Part shown: positions 45,501 to 55,115 of the stretch, piece after piece
How positions within the stretch are numbered: position 1 is the first letter of the stretch
How the letters are laid out: every line of letters starts with the position of its first letter
Virus record (IMG/VR): IMGVR_UViG_3300036818_000089
Span: 1-64,000 of that record
Source: a virus
DNA: 64,000 bases
Direction: 5' to 3' (one strand)
The notes under the pieces: model-generated
Told to the model about the DNA's origin: nothing
Database searches by the model: none
What the model saw: the letters and a program-made list of their open reading frames with translations, nothing else
Made by a program: the position numbers and the translations under genes

Positions 45501-45910
45501 GGCTTGTTCTCGCTTAGCGTGCGTCTGATGTCGCCGCTGATCTGCCGGTACCGCGCAGTGCAGGCGATCGCGAGCCCGACGATGACCGCGGTACCTGGCG
45601 AAGATGTCCAGCCGGCCACGACCACGACCTCAGCCTCGTAGGCGACCAGGAGGATGCCGATCATCAGGACGGCGCCTCGTTCGACGTACAGCGACCACAG
45701 CCACTTTGTGAGCGCGCCCGTGAGGCACAGTGCCAGCCCGAACGAGATGCTGGCCGCCCACACGTACACGTTCCACCGCGGCATCGCGTTGAGCGCCTTC
45801 GACCCGGACGTCGAGGGGCTGATGATGATGCTGAGGCAGCCGACCAGAAGCGCCGTGAGAATCCATATCTCGAACGGCGACTTGCTGGTGTGCACGATGT
45901 TGCGTGTCAC
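45497..45910 (-). CDS. Four-helix membrane protein, holin-like
   Basis: 137 residues from GTG 45910. Hydrophobic helices at about residues 15-32, 49-68, 76-100 and 103-118. Neighbours are lysis and tail genes, so a second holin or antiholin is plausible. No family recognised. Confidence 0.6.
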   Translation of the reverse strand: MTRNIVHTSKSPFEIWILTALLVGCLSIIISPSTSGSKALNAMPRWNVYVWAASISFGLALCLTGALTKWLWSLYVERGAVLMIGILLVAYEAEVVVVAGWTSSPGTAVIVGLAIACTARYRQISGDIRRTLSENKP

Positions 45911-45978
45911 GGTGTTTGGACCCCTGTCGCTGTGGTTGCGGCAGCCGCTGCGTGCACCTTCGCAGCGACCTCCGCCAC
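45907..45978 (-). CDS. Tiny Ala-rich protein
   Basis: 23 residues from GTG 45978, GTGA-coupled to the next gene. Sequence AEVAAKVHAAAAATTATGVQ is helical. Similar short frames occur upstream of phage lysis genes. Kept at moderate confidence. Confidence 0.45.
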   Translation of the reverse strand: MAEVAAKVHAAAAATTATGVQTP

Positions 45979-45979
45979 G

Positions 45980-47242
45980 TCAGATCGCTTGGTAGGTGCC
46001 GGACAGCGGGTACGAGTACTGGTCGCTGGTGTTGCCGTAGTCGAGGCGCAGCGTGCCGTCCGTGTCCACGTTGAGCACCCCGACACCGGCCGCCGGGTTG
46101 GATCCGTGGGTGACCGCGTAGAAGCGCCGCTTCGGTGGCCACGCCGCGGCGACGGGCAGCGAACCGACCACCTGGTGCCCGTTGGCCACCAGGATGCCGC
46201 CGGCCGGTGGGATCACGTCGCCGTCCACCGTGACGGAGTTGCCGTCCACGGTGAAGGTCGGCGGGAACGCGGAGTTCGCGGTCCATCCGCCGGTGAGGGT
46301 GACCGGTGTTGCGGCCACGTGCGCCCGCGAGTTGTTGGCGACCGTCGTGTTGGTGCGGTCCCACGTGATCGTGGAGATCGGCTGCTGCCCGGTCCCGTCG
46401 TAGCCGCGGATCGTGTTGCCGGTGACCGTCGCCGACGCGCCCGACGCCCCGATCCCGGCCAGGAAGATCCCGATGTCCGCAGGGACCCGGCAGCCGGTCG
46501 AGTCGATGGCGTTCCCGGTGACCGTGCACCCGGTGGGTACCGTCAGCCGCCCCGCCGCCCCCGTCACCAGGGCGATCGACCGACGGGTCGCGGTCACCGT
46601 GTTGCCTGCGACGGTGATGCCCAGGCCGCCGTGCGTGTCGATGCCCTCCCAGTCGATCTGGTGGACGCGGTTGCCGATCGCGGTGCAGTACCGGGAGCGG
46701 GCTGCCTCAGCGGCTACCGGGTTGGTGTTGGGGTCCAGGTCGGTGAAGGCGATGCCGTACACGGACACCCCGCCGCCCGGCACCAGGTGACCGTCGGAGA
46801 TGGAGTTGTGGGACACATCGACCCGGTTTCCGGAGATCACGGTGACACCGGAGTCGATGTAGTCGCTGATCGCGTTGCCGCGGGCTGCCGAGTCGACGCA
46901 CCATTCGAGCCAGATGTTGATGCCGCGTGACCCGGACAGGGTGCAGTCCTTGACGCGCACACCGGACAGCGGCGCGGACTGGGTGCCCAGGGCGTAGATC
47001 AGCTTCTGGTTGTTGTCGCTGACCGCGTCACCCGGCCCGGCCGCGGTGACGTGTTCGATAGTGACGTCCGACGTACCGATCTCGAACAGCGGGCTCGTGG
47101 GGCACACGAACGTGCCGCCCCGAAGCCACGTCGGCAGGCCCACGGACAGCGGCGAGTCGACCTCGATGGTGACGGTCGGGTCGACGTCGATGACACCGCC
47201 GTCGAGCAGGGCTGCCTGCAGATCCGCCAAATTAGTGATCAC
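45980..47242 (-). CDS. Beta-helix tail protein (tailspike-like)
   Basis: 420 residues from GTG 47242, with GGGGAGC upstream. The sequence is dominated by short repeats of the right-handed beta-helix type (VTIEHVTAAGPGDAVSDNNQ, CTVTGNAIDSTGC, ATVTGNTIRGYDG). No catalytic triad is obvious. It could bind or depolymerise a surface glycan. The C-terminus (VLNVDTDGTLRLDYG) is a beta-rich cap. Confidence 0.7.
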   Translation of the reverse strand: MITNLADLQAALLDGGVIDVDPTVTIEVDSPLSVGLPTWLRGGTFVCPTSPLFEIGTSDVTIEHVTAAGPGDAVSDNNQKLIYALGTQSAPLSGVRVKDCTLSGSRGINIWLEWCVDSAARGNAISDYIDSGVTVISGNRVDVSHNSISDGHLVPGGGVSVYGIAFTDLDPNTNPVAAEAARSRYCTAIGNRVHQIDWEGIDTHGGLGITVAGNTVTATRRSIALVTGAAGRLTVPTGCTVTGNAIDSTGCRVPADIGIFLAGIGASGASATVTGNTIRGYDGTGQQPISTITWDRTNTTVANNSRAHVAATPVTLTGGWTANSAFPPTFTVDGNSVTVDGDVIPPAGGILVANGHQVVGSLPVAAAWPPKRRFYAVTHGSNPAAGVGVLNVDTDGTLRLDYGNTSDQYSYPLSGTYQAI

Positions 47243-47258
47243 GATTCGCTCCCCGTCT

Positions 47259-47936
47259 TTACCGGCCGCACATGAAGACGCCGACACATGTACAGGCGAT
47301 CTGATCGGTCGAAGTTGTGTTCACCTGGGCCGTGAGACTGACCCCCACGTTTTCGGAGCCGAATACCGTGACCGCTGTGACATCAAGTTGGCCCGTATCG
47401 AACGTGCCGAAAGTGGTCTGCGAAAAGGTGTCCACCAGAGCACCGTTCACATACAGCCGATACGTGGGTGTCGACGTGGCGCCGCTGGCCCTGCCGATGA
47501 CGCAGCGCATACCGATGTTCGGGTGCAACACCTGGGGGATGATGCCCCTCCACAGCTCCGTTTCCGTGGTGATGTGCGAGGCGCCGATCAGGTACTCGCC
47601 CAGGCCATCGGTGCCGCCACGGATACCGCCGCCGTTCCAGTCAGCCATCATCGGGACAGACAGGAACGGTGTGGACAGGCCTTCACCGGTTGTGCCGTCA
47701 GCCGAGAAGACGATGTTTCCGTTGCCGTCCCTGATGTGGCCGCCAGTAGCGAGATTGATGTCACCGCCGTTTTGAAAAGTGATGCTGCCGCCGTCGATGG
47801 TGATGCCACCCGAGCCGATCGCAGCGGCCGCAAGGGTCCTGTTGGAAAGGTTCGCGAGCGCTTTTTCCAGCCTGGCTACTCGCTGCTGGAGAGCATCATA
47901 CTGTGACCCGGGGATATGCGGCGGTGTGGTAACCAT
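47259..47936 (-). CDS. Minor tail protein with N-terminal coiled coil
   Basis: 225 residues. The N-terminus (YDALQQRVARLEKALANLSN) is a coiled coil. The middle carries beta repeats (GGITIDGGSITFQNGGDI) and the rest is beta-rich with Gly-rich loops. TGATG-coupled to the upstream gene. Probably part of the tail tip or fibre base. Confidence 0.65.
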   Translation of the reverse strand: MVTTPPHIPGSQYDALQQRVARLEKALANLSNRTLAAAAIGSGGITIDGGSITFQNGGDINLATGGHIRDGNGNIVFSADGTTGEGLSTPFLSVPMMADWNGGGIRGGTDGLGEYLIGASHITTETELWRGIIPQVLHPNIGMRCVIGRASGATSTPTYRLYVNGALVDTFSQTTFGTFDTGQLDVTAVTVFGSENVGVSLTAQVNTTSTDQIACTCVGVFMCGR

Positions 47937-49090
47937 CAGTCCTCCATTGTTTGGAGAAGGTGAACGACCTGTCCCTGCTCGGACCCGTTCTGCAGACCCA
48001 AAATGCGCTGCGTGTACAGGCCGTCGAGCAGCCAGCAGTGCTCCTGCACGTTGTAGATGCCGGTGGCGCCCGCGTCGTAGCTGCCGAACGGGTAGTCGGC
48101 GTCGTCTTGGGCGACAGCCACAGCCCAGGTGGCGATCGGGCGGCCGGTGAGGGCTTGGGTGCCGTCTGACCAGGACTGGAGGGTCGCTTGGACGGTTTCA
48201 CCGGAGTGGCTGGTATCCACGTTCTCCAACAGCGGCCAGCCGTCGTCGGTGAGGCTGGGGTCGCTGGACCGTGCCCAGAGGGTGGCGTACTCGATACCGC
48301 CACCCTTTTCGTAGGTGGTGGTCGACAGATTCGAGCCGTCGTCTGTGGGCAAGATCGATACCGCGTTACCTGGATAGTCGAACACCAACGGGCGCCCGGA
48401 TGTGGCCAGCGTGGGGTTGCCGATCAGCGCCTGGTGGCGGACATGCCCGTCGCCGGTCAGGTAGGGCTTGAGCAGGATGTCCGGGCCACCTTCGCCCTGG
48501 GTGAGTTCCTGCAGGCGTTGACCAGCCGAGATCAGTTCGTAGCCGAAGTAGGTTTGGGTGGCCGTCCCGCCGATCGGGCCCGGCAGGTCCAGCGGATAGG
48601 GCTGCCGGGCGAGTGCGTTGGTGAGGATCGCGACGGCGATGCCCTGCAAACTGGACGTGTAGGTGGTGTCCGCGCCGCCGGCCTGCGCCAACGACACCCC
48701 CGGCCAGGTCGATGCGATCTGCGCGAGCTTCCGCAGCAGCGGCCAAAACCCGGTGCCCCCGATTTTCAGGATCGGTGGCTGCTCACTCACCAACTGGCAG
48801 GCCGTGAGCGGCCCGGCCTGGCACACATAGTCGGTGCCCGACCCGTCGCCCCAGCAGATCGCTACGGAATGACGCCACTTGTCGGTGACCGCATGCAACT
48901 CGGTCTTAGTTTTGCCTGACGAGCCGTCGTCCGGGCCGATCTGGGTGGTGATCGACCAGGTGCCGTCCGCGTCGATGGTCTGGTTCCACTGCGGCATGGC
49001 CTGCAACGGGATCTCGTCCACGATCCGGCCGCTGACAGTGAGGTAGACCAGGGCGTAGTAGCCGACCTCGACGTCGATGGCGGAGGTCAC
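47936..49090 (-). CDS. Tail hub protein (Gp37-like siphophage tail)
   Basis: 384 residues from GTG 49090 (GTGA overlap). N-terminal YYALVYLTVSGRIVDEIPLQ and the middle region LILSAGQRLQELTQGEGGP-type positions match siphophage hub/tail-needle-base proteins. The C-terminal half is beta-rich (ATWAVAVAQDDADYPFGSYD). Order between distal tail and fibre genes supports the role. Confidence 0.7.
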   Translation of the reverse strand: MTSAIDVEVGYYALVYLTVSGRIVDEIPLQAMPQWNQTIDADGTWSITTQIGPDDGSSGKTKTELHAVTDKWRHSVAICWGDGSGTDYVCQAGPLTACQLVSEQPPILKIGGTGFWPLLRKLAQIASTWPGVSLAQAGGADTTYTSSLQGIAVAILTNALARQPYPLDLPGPIGGTATQTYFGYELISAGQRLQELTQGEGGPDILLKPYLTGDGHVRHQALIGNPTLATSGRPLVFDYPGNAVSILPTDDGSNLSTTTYEKGGGIEYATLWARSSDPSLTDDGWPLLENVDTSHSGETVQATLQSWSDGTQALTGRPIATWAVAVAQDDADYPFGSYDAGATGIYNVQEHCWLLDGLYTQRILGLQNGSEQGQVVHLLQTMED

Positions 49091-50223
49091 GCCGGTTGCG
49101 ATTCGGTGTAGGGATTGGCAGCCGTCGCGGTGCCACCGCCGGACTCATGCCACAGCAGGAACATGTTGTATGTCGACCCGGGTGTCAAACCGGTCACGGT
49201 CCTGGACCTGTAGCCGGGCAGCACAGATTGGCCGTTGGCCTGCAGGCTTGACGCGTCTGTGATGGCGGACACCACTGTCCCGGACCCGACCGTTGAACCC
49301 TGAGCGACAGATGCGCCGATGAACATCGTGGAACCGCTGGCCAGCGAGTGGAAACAGTTGGCGCCCCACCCGATGCGCACGGTGCCCGAAGCAGGCGCGA
49401 TGAACGAGTGGCCGACTACTGCGGCGCTCACCGTCATTGCCGCGTTGGCAGAGTTCGTGGTGGTGGCGTTCCCGCTCACCGGAACGTTGTGCACCGACGC
49501 GCCGGTCAGGTCGGTGACGCGCACCCAAACGCGGTTGGCGGCGTCCCACCGGTCGATGGTGAAGCCGCCGATCGCTACGGTGTCGCGCATCTCGCCGACC
49601 ATGAACCCAGGGTCGGTGAGCAGATCCCCTTCCAGCAGGGGCCGTATCGTGCCGCGCAACGCGGTCGACTTCCGCTTGAAACTGATCATGCCGGTGGTCA
49701 CGGTCGAGGTGGTCGCCGGGAGCAGCACCTGCGCCAAGGGAATCGAGTTGGCAGGCGCAGCCGGCACCGCAGGTGTCCCGGACGCCACCCCGGTGGTCAC
49801 CACGATCTGGGTCAGCGACACGCCACCGTTATCGCCGAGCGCGCCGTCCAACACCTGCAAGTCGACCCGGTCGATGCGAGAGTTGGTGGCGTCGGCCGTC
49901 GCGAGCGTGACCGGCACCGAGGTTTCGCTGACTACCACGTACGAGCCGACCTTCGTGGTCCGCTCAACCACGGCGACACCGGCGCGCACAGTGCAGGTCA
50001 AACCGCTGGACGGTTCCAGCACCCAGCAGGTCGGGTTAGGGAATCCGCTGTCGGACGGCCCGACCAGGCAGCCGGGTCGGGAGGTCGCCATATTGGTGAG
50101 CGACCCCTCCGCCAGGAATCCGAGGTCGTGGAACCGGCCGCCCTGCGCGGAGTTGGTGGATTGGATGGTCCACGTGACACCGGGGTGCGTGCTGCCGATT
50201 ACCCCGTTGACTGCGCCTGCCAT
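49087..50223 (-). CDS. Minor tail / baseplate protein
   Basis: 378 residues. The N-terminus (VNGVIGSTHPGVTWTIQSTN) and following beta-rich segments (VAVVERTTKVGSYVVVSE, IDRVDLQVLDGALG) fit siphophage upper baseplate proteins. The C-terminal 130 residues form a beta-sandwich (SYHS-type NAAMTVSAAVVGHSFIAPA). Located directly downstream of the distal tail gene. Confidence 0.65.
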   Translation of the reverse strand: MAGAVNGVIGSTHPGVTWTIQSTNSAQGGRFHDLGFLAEGSLTNMATSRPGCLVGPSDSGFPNPTCWVLEPSSGLTCTVRAGVAVVERTTKVGSYVVVSETSVPVTLATADATNSRIDRVDLQVLDGALGDNGGVSLTQIVVTTGVASGTPAVPAAPANSIPLAQVLLPATTSTVTTGMISFKRKSTALRGTIRPLLEGDLLTDPGFMVGEMRDTVAIGGFTIDRWDAANRVWVRVTDLTGASVHNVPVSGNATTTNSANAAMTVSAAVVGHSFIAPASGTVRIGWGANCFHSLASGSTMFIGASVAQGSTVGSGTVVSAITDASSLQANGQSVLPGYRSRTVTGLTPGSTYNMFLLWHESGGGTATAANPYTESQPA

Positions 50224-50238
50224 GCGTTTTCCCCCGGC

Positions 50239-51138
50239 TTAGTAGGCGTCCGATGCGGACACGGTGAGGGTGGGTGTACCGGCCGATGTGCCCTGGAACT
50301 GCACTGTCACGGAGGACTGCGCAGGCAGTGACCACCATTGGGCGACGGTCAGGTTGGGGCGGAACGGCACGTTGTTTTTGGTGACGGCCCGGTTGATCGG
50401 GTTGGACCGCAGCACGACCGTGTCGCTGGCCGCGAGGGTGTCGGTGAACACCAGTTGGCGGCCGTCGGGTCCGACGATGGTCGGGTTGGTGACCGGCCCG
50501 ACGATCGTGAAGGTGGGCCACGTCTTGACTTGGCCGTTGTTGGTCAAGGTGATCAGGCCGAGCGACGTGACCGTCCCCCAGTCCAGGCCGCCCGTGCTGC
50601 CACCGGTCCAGTCGAGGCCGCCGCCGGTGGACCAGTCCAGGCCACCCGACCCGGACGGCAGCCCCGTGGACTGGCTCACCAGCGCCCCGTACAGCGACGG
50701 GTCGACGGCAGACAGGGTGAGTTGCCAGTCGAACTCGCCCGCCGACGCCGGCGTCGCCTTAGGCTGCCCGGCGCGTTCAACCAGCGCAGTGAGAGTCAGG
50801 CCGTCCAGGTAGGTGACGGTCAGCGTGTCCTGGCCGCCGTTGACCAGCAGATTCACAAAAGCGCGGCGGGACGCCTCGGTGCCGGCGACCGACGAACCGC
50901 GGGCCCACCCGGAGATGGTCATCTGGCGGGGGATGCGGAAGTTCCGGGACCGTTGGGCGCCGTCAGCGTTCGGGAACGGCGACTGGTTGAGCCGCACATC
51001 GGGGCCGTCGAAGATCCCGGTGGTGCCGGGCCGCACAGCCCATGTGGTGCCGTTCGCGTCCGTCACACCCGTGTCGCCGGCGGACCAGGCGCCGAGCACG
51101 TAGAGCGGACTGGACAAGGCCACGGTCATGTCAGCCAC
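50239..51138 (-). CDS. Distal tail protein (Dit-like)
   Basis: 299 residues, GTG 51138 or ATG 51129. The central SGWARGSSVAGTEASRRAFV and VTYLDGLTLTALVERAGQ, with a DWQLTLSAVDPSLYG strand, fit the siphovirus-type tail component family. Glycine-rich linkers (GGLDWSTGGGLDWTGGSTGG) join its domains. Lies immediately after the tape measure gene, as expected. Confidence 0.75.
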   Translation of the reverse strand: MADMTVALSSPLYVLGAWSAGDTGVTDANGTTWAVRPGTTGIFDGPDVRLNQSPFPNADGAQRSRNFRIPRQMTISGWARGSSVAGTEASRRAFVNLLVNGGQDTLTVTYLDGLTLTALVERAGQPKATPASAGEFDWQLTLSAVDPSLYGALVSQSTGLPSGSGGLDWSTGGGLDWTGGSTGGLDWGTVTSLGLITLTNNGQVKTWPTFTIVGPVTNPTIVGPDGRQLVFTDTLAASDTVVLRSNPINRAVTKNNVPFRPNLTVAQWWSLPAQSSVTVQFQGTSAGTPTLTVSASDAY

Positions 51139-54100
51139 CCACCGACGTCATCAGGTCCCACTGGGTCTGCGCAGATACGCGGTGCGCCAGCTCGTAGGCG
51201 GAGTCGTTGTCCCGCACCGAGATGTGGTTGTGGATCTCTACCGAGGTCGTCTTCGTCGTGCCGGTCGAGACGCCCTGGTTCGCGGCGGCTGCGGCGATCA
51301 GCGACCGGGAGCGTTGCGACCCGTCCAGCGGGGCGAAAAGTTCCGGTTTGGTCATGTTGTCGCCGATGACGCGCCACGTGTCCGGCGGCACCACCGTGGC
51401 CACCGACCCGGACATGGGGGTCAGGCCCTGCGCTGGGACGTCAACGTTGCCGACAGCGTTGGGCTGGATCAGGCCGCCGTGCGCGAACCCCGAGCCGGGA
51501 CCGGCGTGGATCTGCCCGGTCGACACGTTCACCCGGATCGTTTTGCCTGAGTTGGTGCGGATGATCTGGTTGACCGCTGAGGTGACCGCGTCATGCGCGG
51601 TGACTGTGACCGTGCCGTTGGGCAGGTGGGTCACGTCGAACCCGAGCGTCTTGAGCCGTGCTTCAGCGGCCGCAGTCAGTCCGGTCACAGTGACCGGTGT
51701 GTTCGGCGGCAGGTTCTCCAAGGACCGCTGGACCTGCCCAATGTTCTGGAACGCCAGCGTCGCACCGGGAGTGGTGATAGCGGTAGCGACCTGGGAGGGG
51801 ATCCCGCCGTAGGCTTCGATCAGGTCGAGCGCATGCTGCCTGGATATCCCCAGGCTCTTGGCCAGCGGGCCGACCAGCTCGTTCACCAGGTCCTGCGTCT
51901 TGGAGGTGACCTGTTGCTGCGTGTCGCCCTGGTTGGCCAGGGCCGATGCGTAGGTGCCGATCTGGTCCACGACCTGCTTGATCGCGTCCCGAGCGACCTG
52001 GCCCTTCTGCGACCACAGGTCCAGGCCACCCTGAGCGTTGAACAGTGGCCCCTTAGTGCCGGACAGTTGCGTCGACAGATCCTGTACGGCTTTCGCCGCG
52101 CCCTCGATCGCGTCGTCGGCGGTCTCGGCGCCGCCCTCGGCCATCTGGTGCATCTGGTCCAGCAGCGCCTGCAGCTTCGCCGACGCCGTCGACGAATCGT
52201 CGCCGAGGACCTTGGTGTCCGCGCCGATCTGCTCGATCTGCCCGGACAGACCAGGCAGGAACCCGGTCTGCTGCTCCCAGATGGCGGTCTGAATCTGTTG
52301 CGCGGCTGCCGACCCGAGGAACGCGTTCCGCAGGCCACCGAGGTGGTTGGCCAGCACGTCCGCCGCCTGCGAGTTGGCCTGCTGGGCGTCGGTGCTGTTA
52401 CCGGTCGCGTTGTACTGCTGCTGCACGCCGGCGATGTAGTCCTGCAGTCGCCCCTTCACCGAGTCCAGCGCGGTCCCGCCCTGTTCAACGGCGGACGCGA
52501 ACGTGGCCTGTGAAATCCCGGACGCGGCGAGCACGTTGGCCAACTGGACGTGCGTGAAAATCTGGTCACCCGTGGCCGCGGTGTTGAGCACCGTCTGGGT
52601 GTGCTGCAGCACCGCCGAGTTGATCTGTGTTGTGGTGGCGTCCTCAACGCCTCGCAGCGCGGTGTCCAGGTCGTCGCTGGACGATGCCTGCTTCTGTGTG
52701 GCGGCTGCGGCCTTGTCCTGCTGATCGGACAACACCCCGGTCAACGCGGACAGGCCAGCCACGGCGATACCGACATAGGGCAGGCCGCGGGCCAGCCCAC
52801 CCAGGCCGCCGGTGATGCCGGTCGTGGACTCGATCAACCGGTTCGCGCCGCCCAGCAATGCGCTGGACTCCAACGACACAGCCCAGCCCTCTGTCGCGGT
52901 CTGCAGCGCCCGAAACACGGGCACACCGATCGCGGCGGCCGCGGCCATCGCACCGACTTCGGGTCCGATCGGGCCCAGCACCGATTCGGCGTCGTCGAGG
53001 GTGCCGACCACCGTGTGCAGGACACCGTCCAGCGCGGGCAACGCGCCCTGCGCCAAGTTCGCGGTGATCCCGACGAGGTCGCCGATGCCGTGACCGACCG
53101 TGCCGACGATCTGCCCTACTTCTGACAGGTCGGAGCCGATAGCGCCCGACGACGACGCCGTCTGGTTAGCGACGTCCGCGATCGCGTTACCGATGCTGCG
53201 TTCGACATCGGCGAGGCCCTGCGCGATCGGCTGCGACCGGGCCAGCGCGTTGTCCAGCGCCGGCAGCGTGGTCTGCGCCAGTCCGACGAGGCCGTCGGTG
53301 AGCGGCTTCACATCTTGCGCGGCGTGCTCGAACATCGACGACAACCGCGGCTGCTCACCGACAACGAGATCATCGATCCGTGTCAACGCGCCCTGGATCG
53401 GGGGCACCATCGACGTGGCGGCATCCGTGGCCGCCGACTTCGCGTCCTGGGACAGTGATTGCCACCCGGCCTGGATCTGGGTGTTGCCCTTCTCCAGGTA
53501 GGCACCCAGCGCGGTCAGCCCGATCGACGTGCCGGCGATCAGCGCGCCACCAATGAGGGGGCCGCCTGCGATGACGGCCAGCCCGATCGCGGAGGCCAGG
53601 GCAGATCCTGTGGCGGAGCCGGTCTTCTTCACAGCGTCCTGGTCCAGCACGGGTTCGACGGGGATCTGGGCCTGGACCTCGGCTCGGACCTCCTCCGCGA
53701 GCGCCAGCACCTCTGTTTTGAACCGGTCACCTGCAGCCATCTGGACCGGGATGTCCTGGTGCACGGCGGATTCGATCTCGCCGATCGCGATCAGAACCTG
53801 CTCGCGGTACTCCGCCATCTCCGGGTTGACCGGAAGGTTCACCGCGTCAGCGGAAATCCCTTTCAGTTCGGCTTTGACCCTCGCCCGCCACGCCTCGGTG
53901 ATCGGATCCTCGGCCTCGGTTGGTACCTCAACCGCGGGCAGGTTCTCGATCATTTCGCGGGCCTTCTCGTACCGCACTTCCCACGAGTCCGTGGACAGCA
54001 CGGTCGGCACCAAGATCGGCACACCGGTCGAGATCCGAACCCTGGCCTCGTCGACCTTCCGCTGGCCAGGCTCGCCGAGCTCCGTGGGCACATCCGCGGG

Positions 54101-54784
54101 GTCTTCGCCCTCCAACGCCGCGCGGGCACGATCCACCGGCGTCTCGGAAGGCCGTTCAAGCTGGGTCGGCACCTGGAACGCTGGCTCGGCTTGGAGGGCC
54201 GCCCGTTCGGTCTGGATAGCGGCCTGCGACGGCGTACCAAGCTCGGTCGGCAGTTGCAGAGGAGGCTCGCGGTCCAGGTCAGACTGCAGGTCCCGGACCT
54301 CGGACTCGGTGGGTGCGCCGAGCTCCGTGGGGATCGACAGCGGCCCCGAGCCGGAGACGCTGCTGCGGGCTTCCTCCACCACCTGCCCGCCTGGGGTGCC
54401 CATGGAGGTGGGGATCTGGATCGGCGGTTCATGCTGTACCTGCTCACGGATCGCATCCAGGCCGGCCGTGTCCGGCAGGTCCAGTTGGGTGCGCACGTCG
54501 AGCGGCGCTTCACCTTCGATCTCGGCGCGGACCTCGGTCAGCCGCACCGTGTCGGGGAGTTGAAGTTCGGTGCCGAGTTCGATCGGTGCTTCGTCGGACA
54601 GCCGGGTGCGTACGGCGTCGATCTGGGCGGTGTCGGGGTCGGACAGCGACGTCCGCAACTGGATCGCCGGTTTCGCGGCGAGTTCGTCGTGGATGCGTTC
54701 GTAGTCGGTCTCGGTGCTGTCTTCGAGCCGGATCTCCACATAGCCTTCGGCGATCTTGAACCCGTCTGGCATGTGTGCTGTCAC
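51131..54784 (-). CDS. Tape measure protein with N-terminal repeats
   Basis: 1217 residues. A distinctive N-terminal region (about residues 35-270) has at least seven tandem repeats of roughly 30 residues carrying a PTELGTP-type turn, for example LSIPTELGAPTESEVRDLQS and LQLPTELGTPSQAAIQTERA. The middle has long hydrophobic helices (GSALASAIGLAVIAGGPLIG) that suit membrane insertion, and the rest is coiled coil and helical (DDLDTALRGVEDATTTQINS). The length predicts a tail of roughly 180 nm (1.5 angstrom per residue). GTGA-coupled to the chaperone extension. Confidence 0.85.
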   Translation of the reverse strand: MTAHMPDGFKIAEGYVEIRLEDSTETDYERIHDELAAKPAIQLRTSLSDPDTAQIDAVRTRLSDEAPIELGTELQLPDTVRLTEVRAEIEGEAPLDVRTQLDLPDTAGLDAIREQVQHEPPIQIPTSMGTPGGQVVEEARSSVSGSGPLSIPTELGAPTESEVRDLQSDLDREPPLQLPTELGTPSQAAIQTERAALQAEPAFQVPTQLERPSETPVDRARAALEGEDPADVPTELGEPGQRKVDEARVRISTGVPILVPTVLSTDSWEVRYEKAREMIENLPAVEVPTEAEDPITEAWRARVKAELKGISADAVNLPVNPEMAEYREQVLIAIGEIESAVHQDIPVQMAAGDRFKTEVLALAEEVRAEVQAQIPVEPVLDQDAVKKTGSATGSALASAIGLAVIAGGPLIGGALIAGTSIGLTALGAYLEKGNTQIQAGWQSLSQDAKSAATDAATSMVPPIQGALTRIDDLVVGEQPRLSSMFEHAAQDVKPLTDGLVGLAQTTLPALDNALARSQPIAQGLADVERSIGNAIADVANQTASSSGAIGSDLSEVGQIVGTVGHGIGDLVGITANLAQGALPALDGVLHTVVGTLDDAESVLGPIGPEVGAMAAAAAIGVPVFRALQTATEGWAVSLESSALLGGANRLIESTTGITGGLGGLARGLPYVGIAVAGLSALTGVLSDQQDKAAAATQKQASSSDDLDTALRGVEDATTTQINSAVLQHTQTVLNTAATGDQIFTHVQLANVLAASGISQATFASAVEQGGTALDSVKGRLQDYIAGVQQQYNATGNSTDAQQANSQAADVLANHLGGLRNAFLGSAAAQQIQTAIWEQQTGFLPGLSGQIEQIGADTKVLGDDSSTASAKLQALLDQMHQMAEGGAETADDAIEGAAKAVQDLSTQLSGTKGPLFNAQGGLDLWSQKGQVARDAIKQVVDQIGTYASALANQGDTQQQVTSKTQDLVNELVGPLAKSLGISRQHALDLIEAYGGIPSQVATAITTPGATLAFQNIGQVQRSLENLPPNTPVTVTGLTAAAEARLKTLGFDVTHLPNGTVTVTAHDAVTSAVNQIIRTNSGKTIRVNVSTGQIHAGPGSGFAHGGLIQPNAVGNVDVPAQGLTPMSGSVATVVPPDTWRVIGDNMTKPELFAPLDGSQRSRSLIAAAAANQGVSTGTTKTTSVEIHNHISVRDNDSAYELAHRVSAQTQWDLMTSVGG

Positions 54785-55110
54785 CCCCTCCCGAAGCTGA
54801 TGACCGTGGACAGGACCGGGTCGGCCGCTACCGCAGCCGCCGTGGCGGGCACCTCACGGACCGCCGGATCGCGTGGTGCCGCAGGCTGCGGCACCGGTTG
54901 GGCTGGCGCAGGCGCCGCGTTGGCGACGTGTTGGGCATGCCCGGCCGCACGCACCGCGCCCGGGTAGTGGACGAGCAACTCGGCCAACATCACGAGCCGT
55001 ACCGCCTCGACGTCCTCGATCCGGTCGATGCGGTGCAGCACGGAGAAGTCGGACCGCAGTTCGTCCAGGTGCCCCACGAACAGCGGCAGCAGCTGCTGCA
55101 GCCGCTGCAC
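54781..55110 (-). CDS. Tail assembly chaperone, frameshift extension (T part)
   Basis: 109 residues read as a stand-alone frame, but most likely expressed as a -1 extension of the upstream gene from the slippery site at 55122-55128. The helical sequence LRSDFSVLHRIDRIEDVEAV and a Pro/Ala-rich tail are typical of gpGT C-termini. The joint product would be 248 residues. Immediately upstream of the tape measure gene. Confidence 0.8.
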   Translation of the reverse strand: MQRLQQLLPLFVGHLDELRSDFSVLHRIDRIEDVEAVRLVMLAELLVHYPGAVRAAGHAQHVANAAPAPAQPVPQPAAPRDPAVREVPATAAAVAADPVLSTVISFGRG

Positions 55111-55115
55111 GAGGG

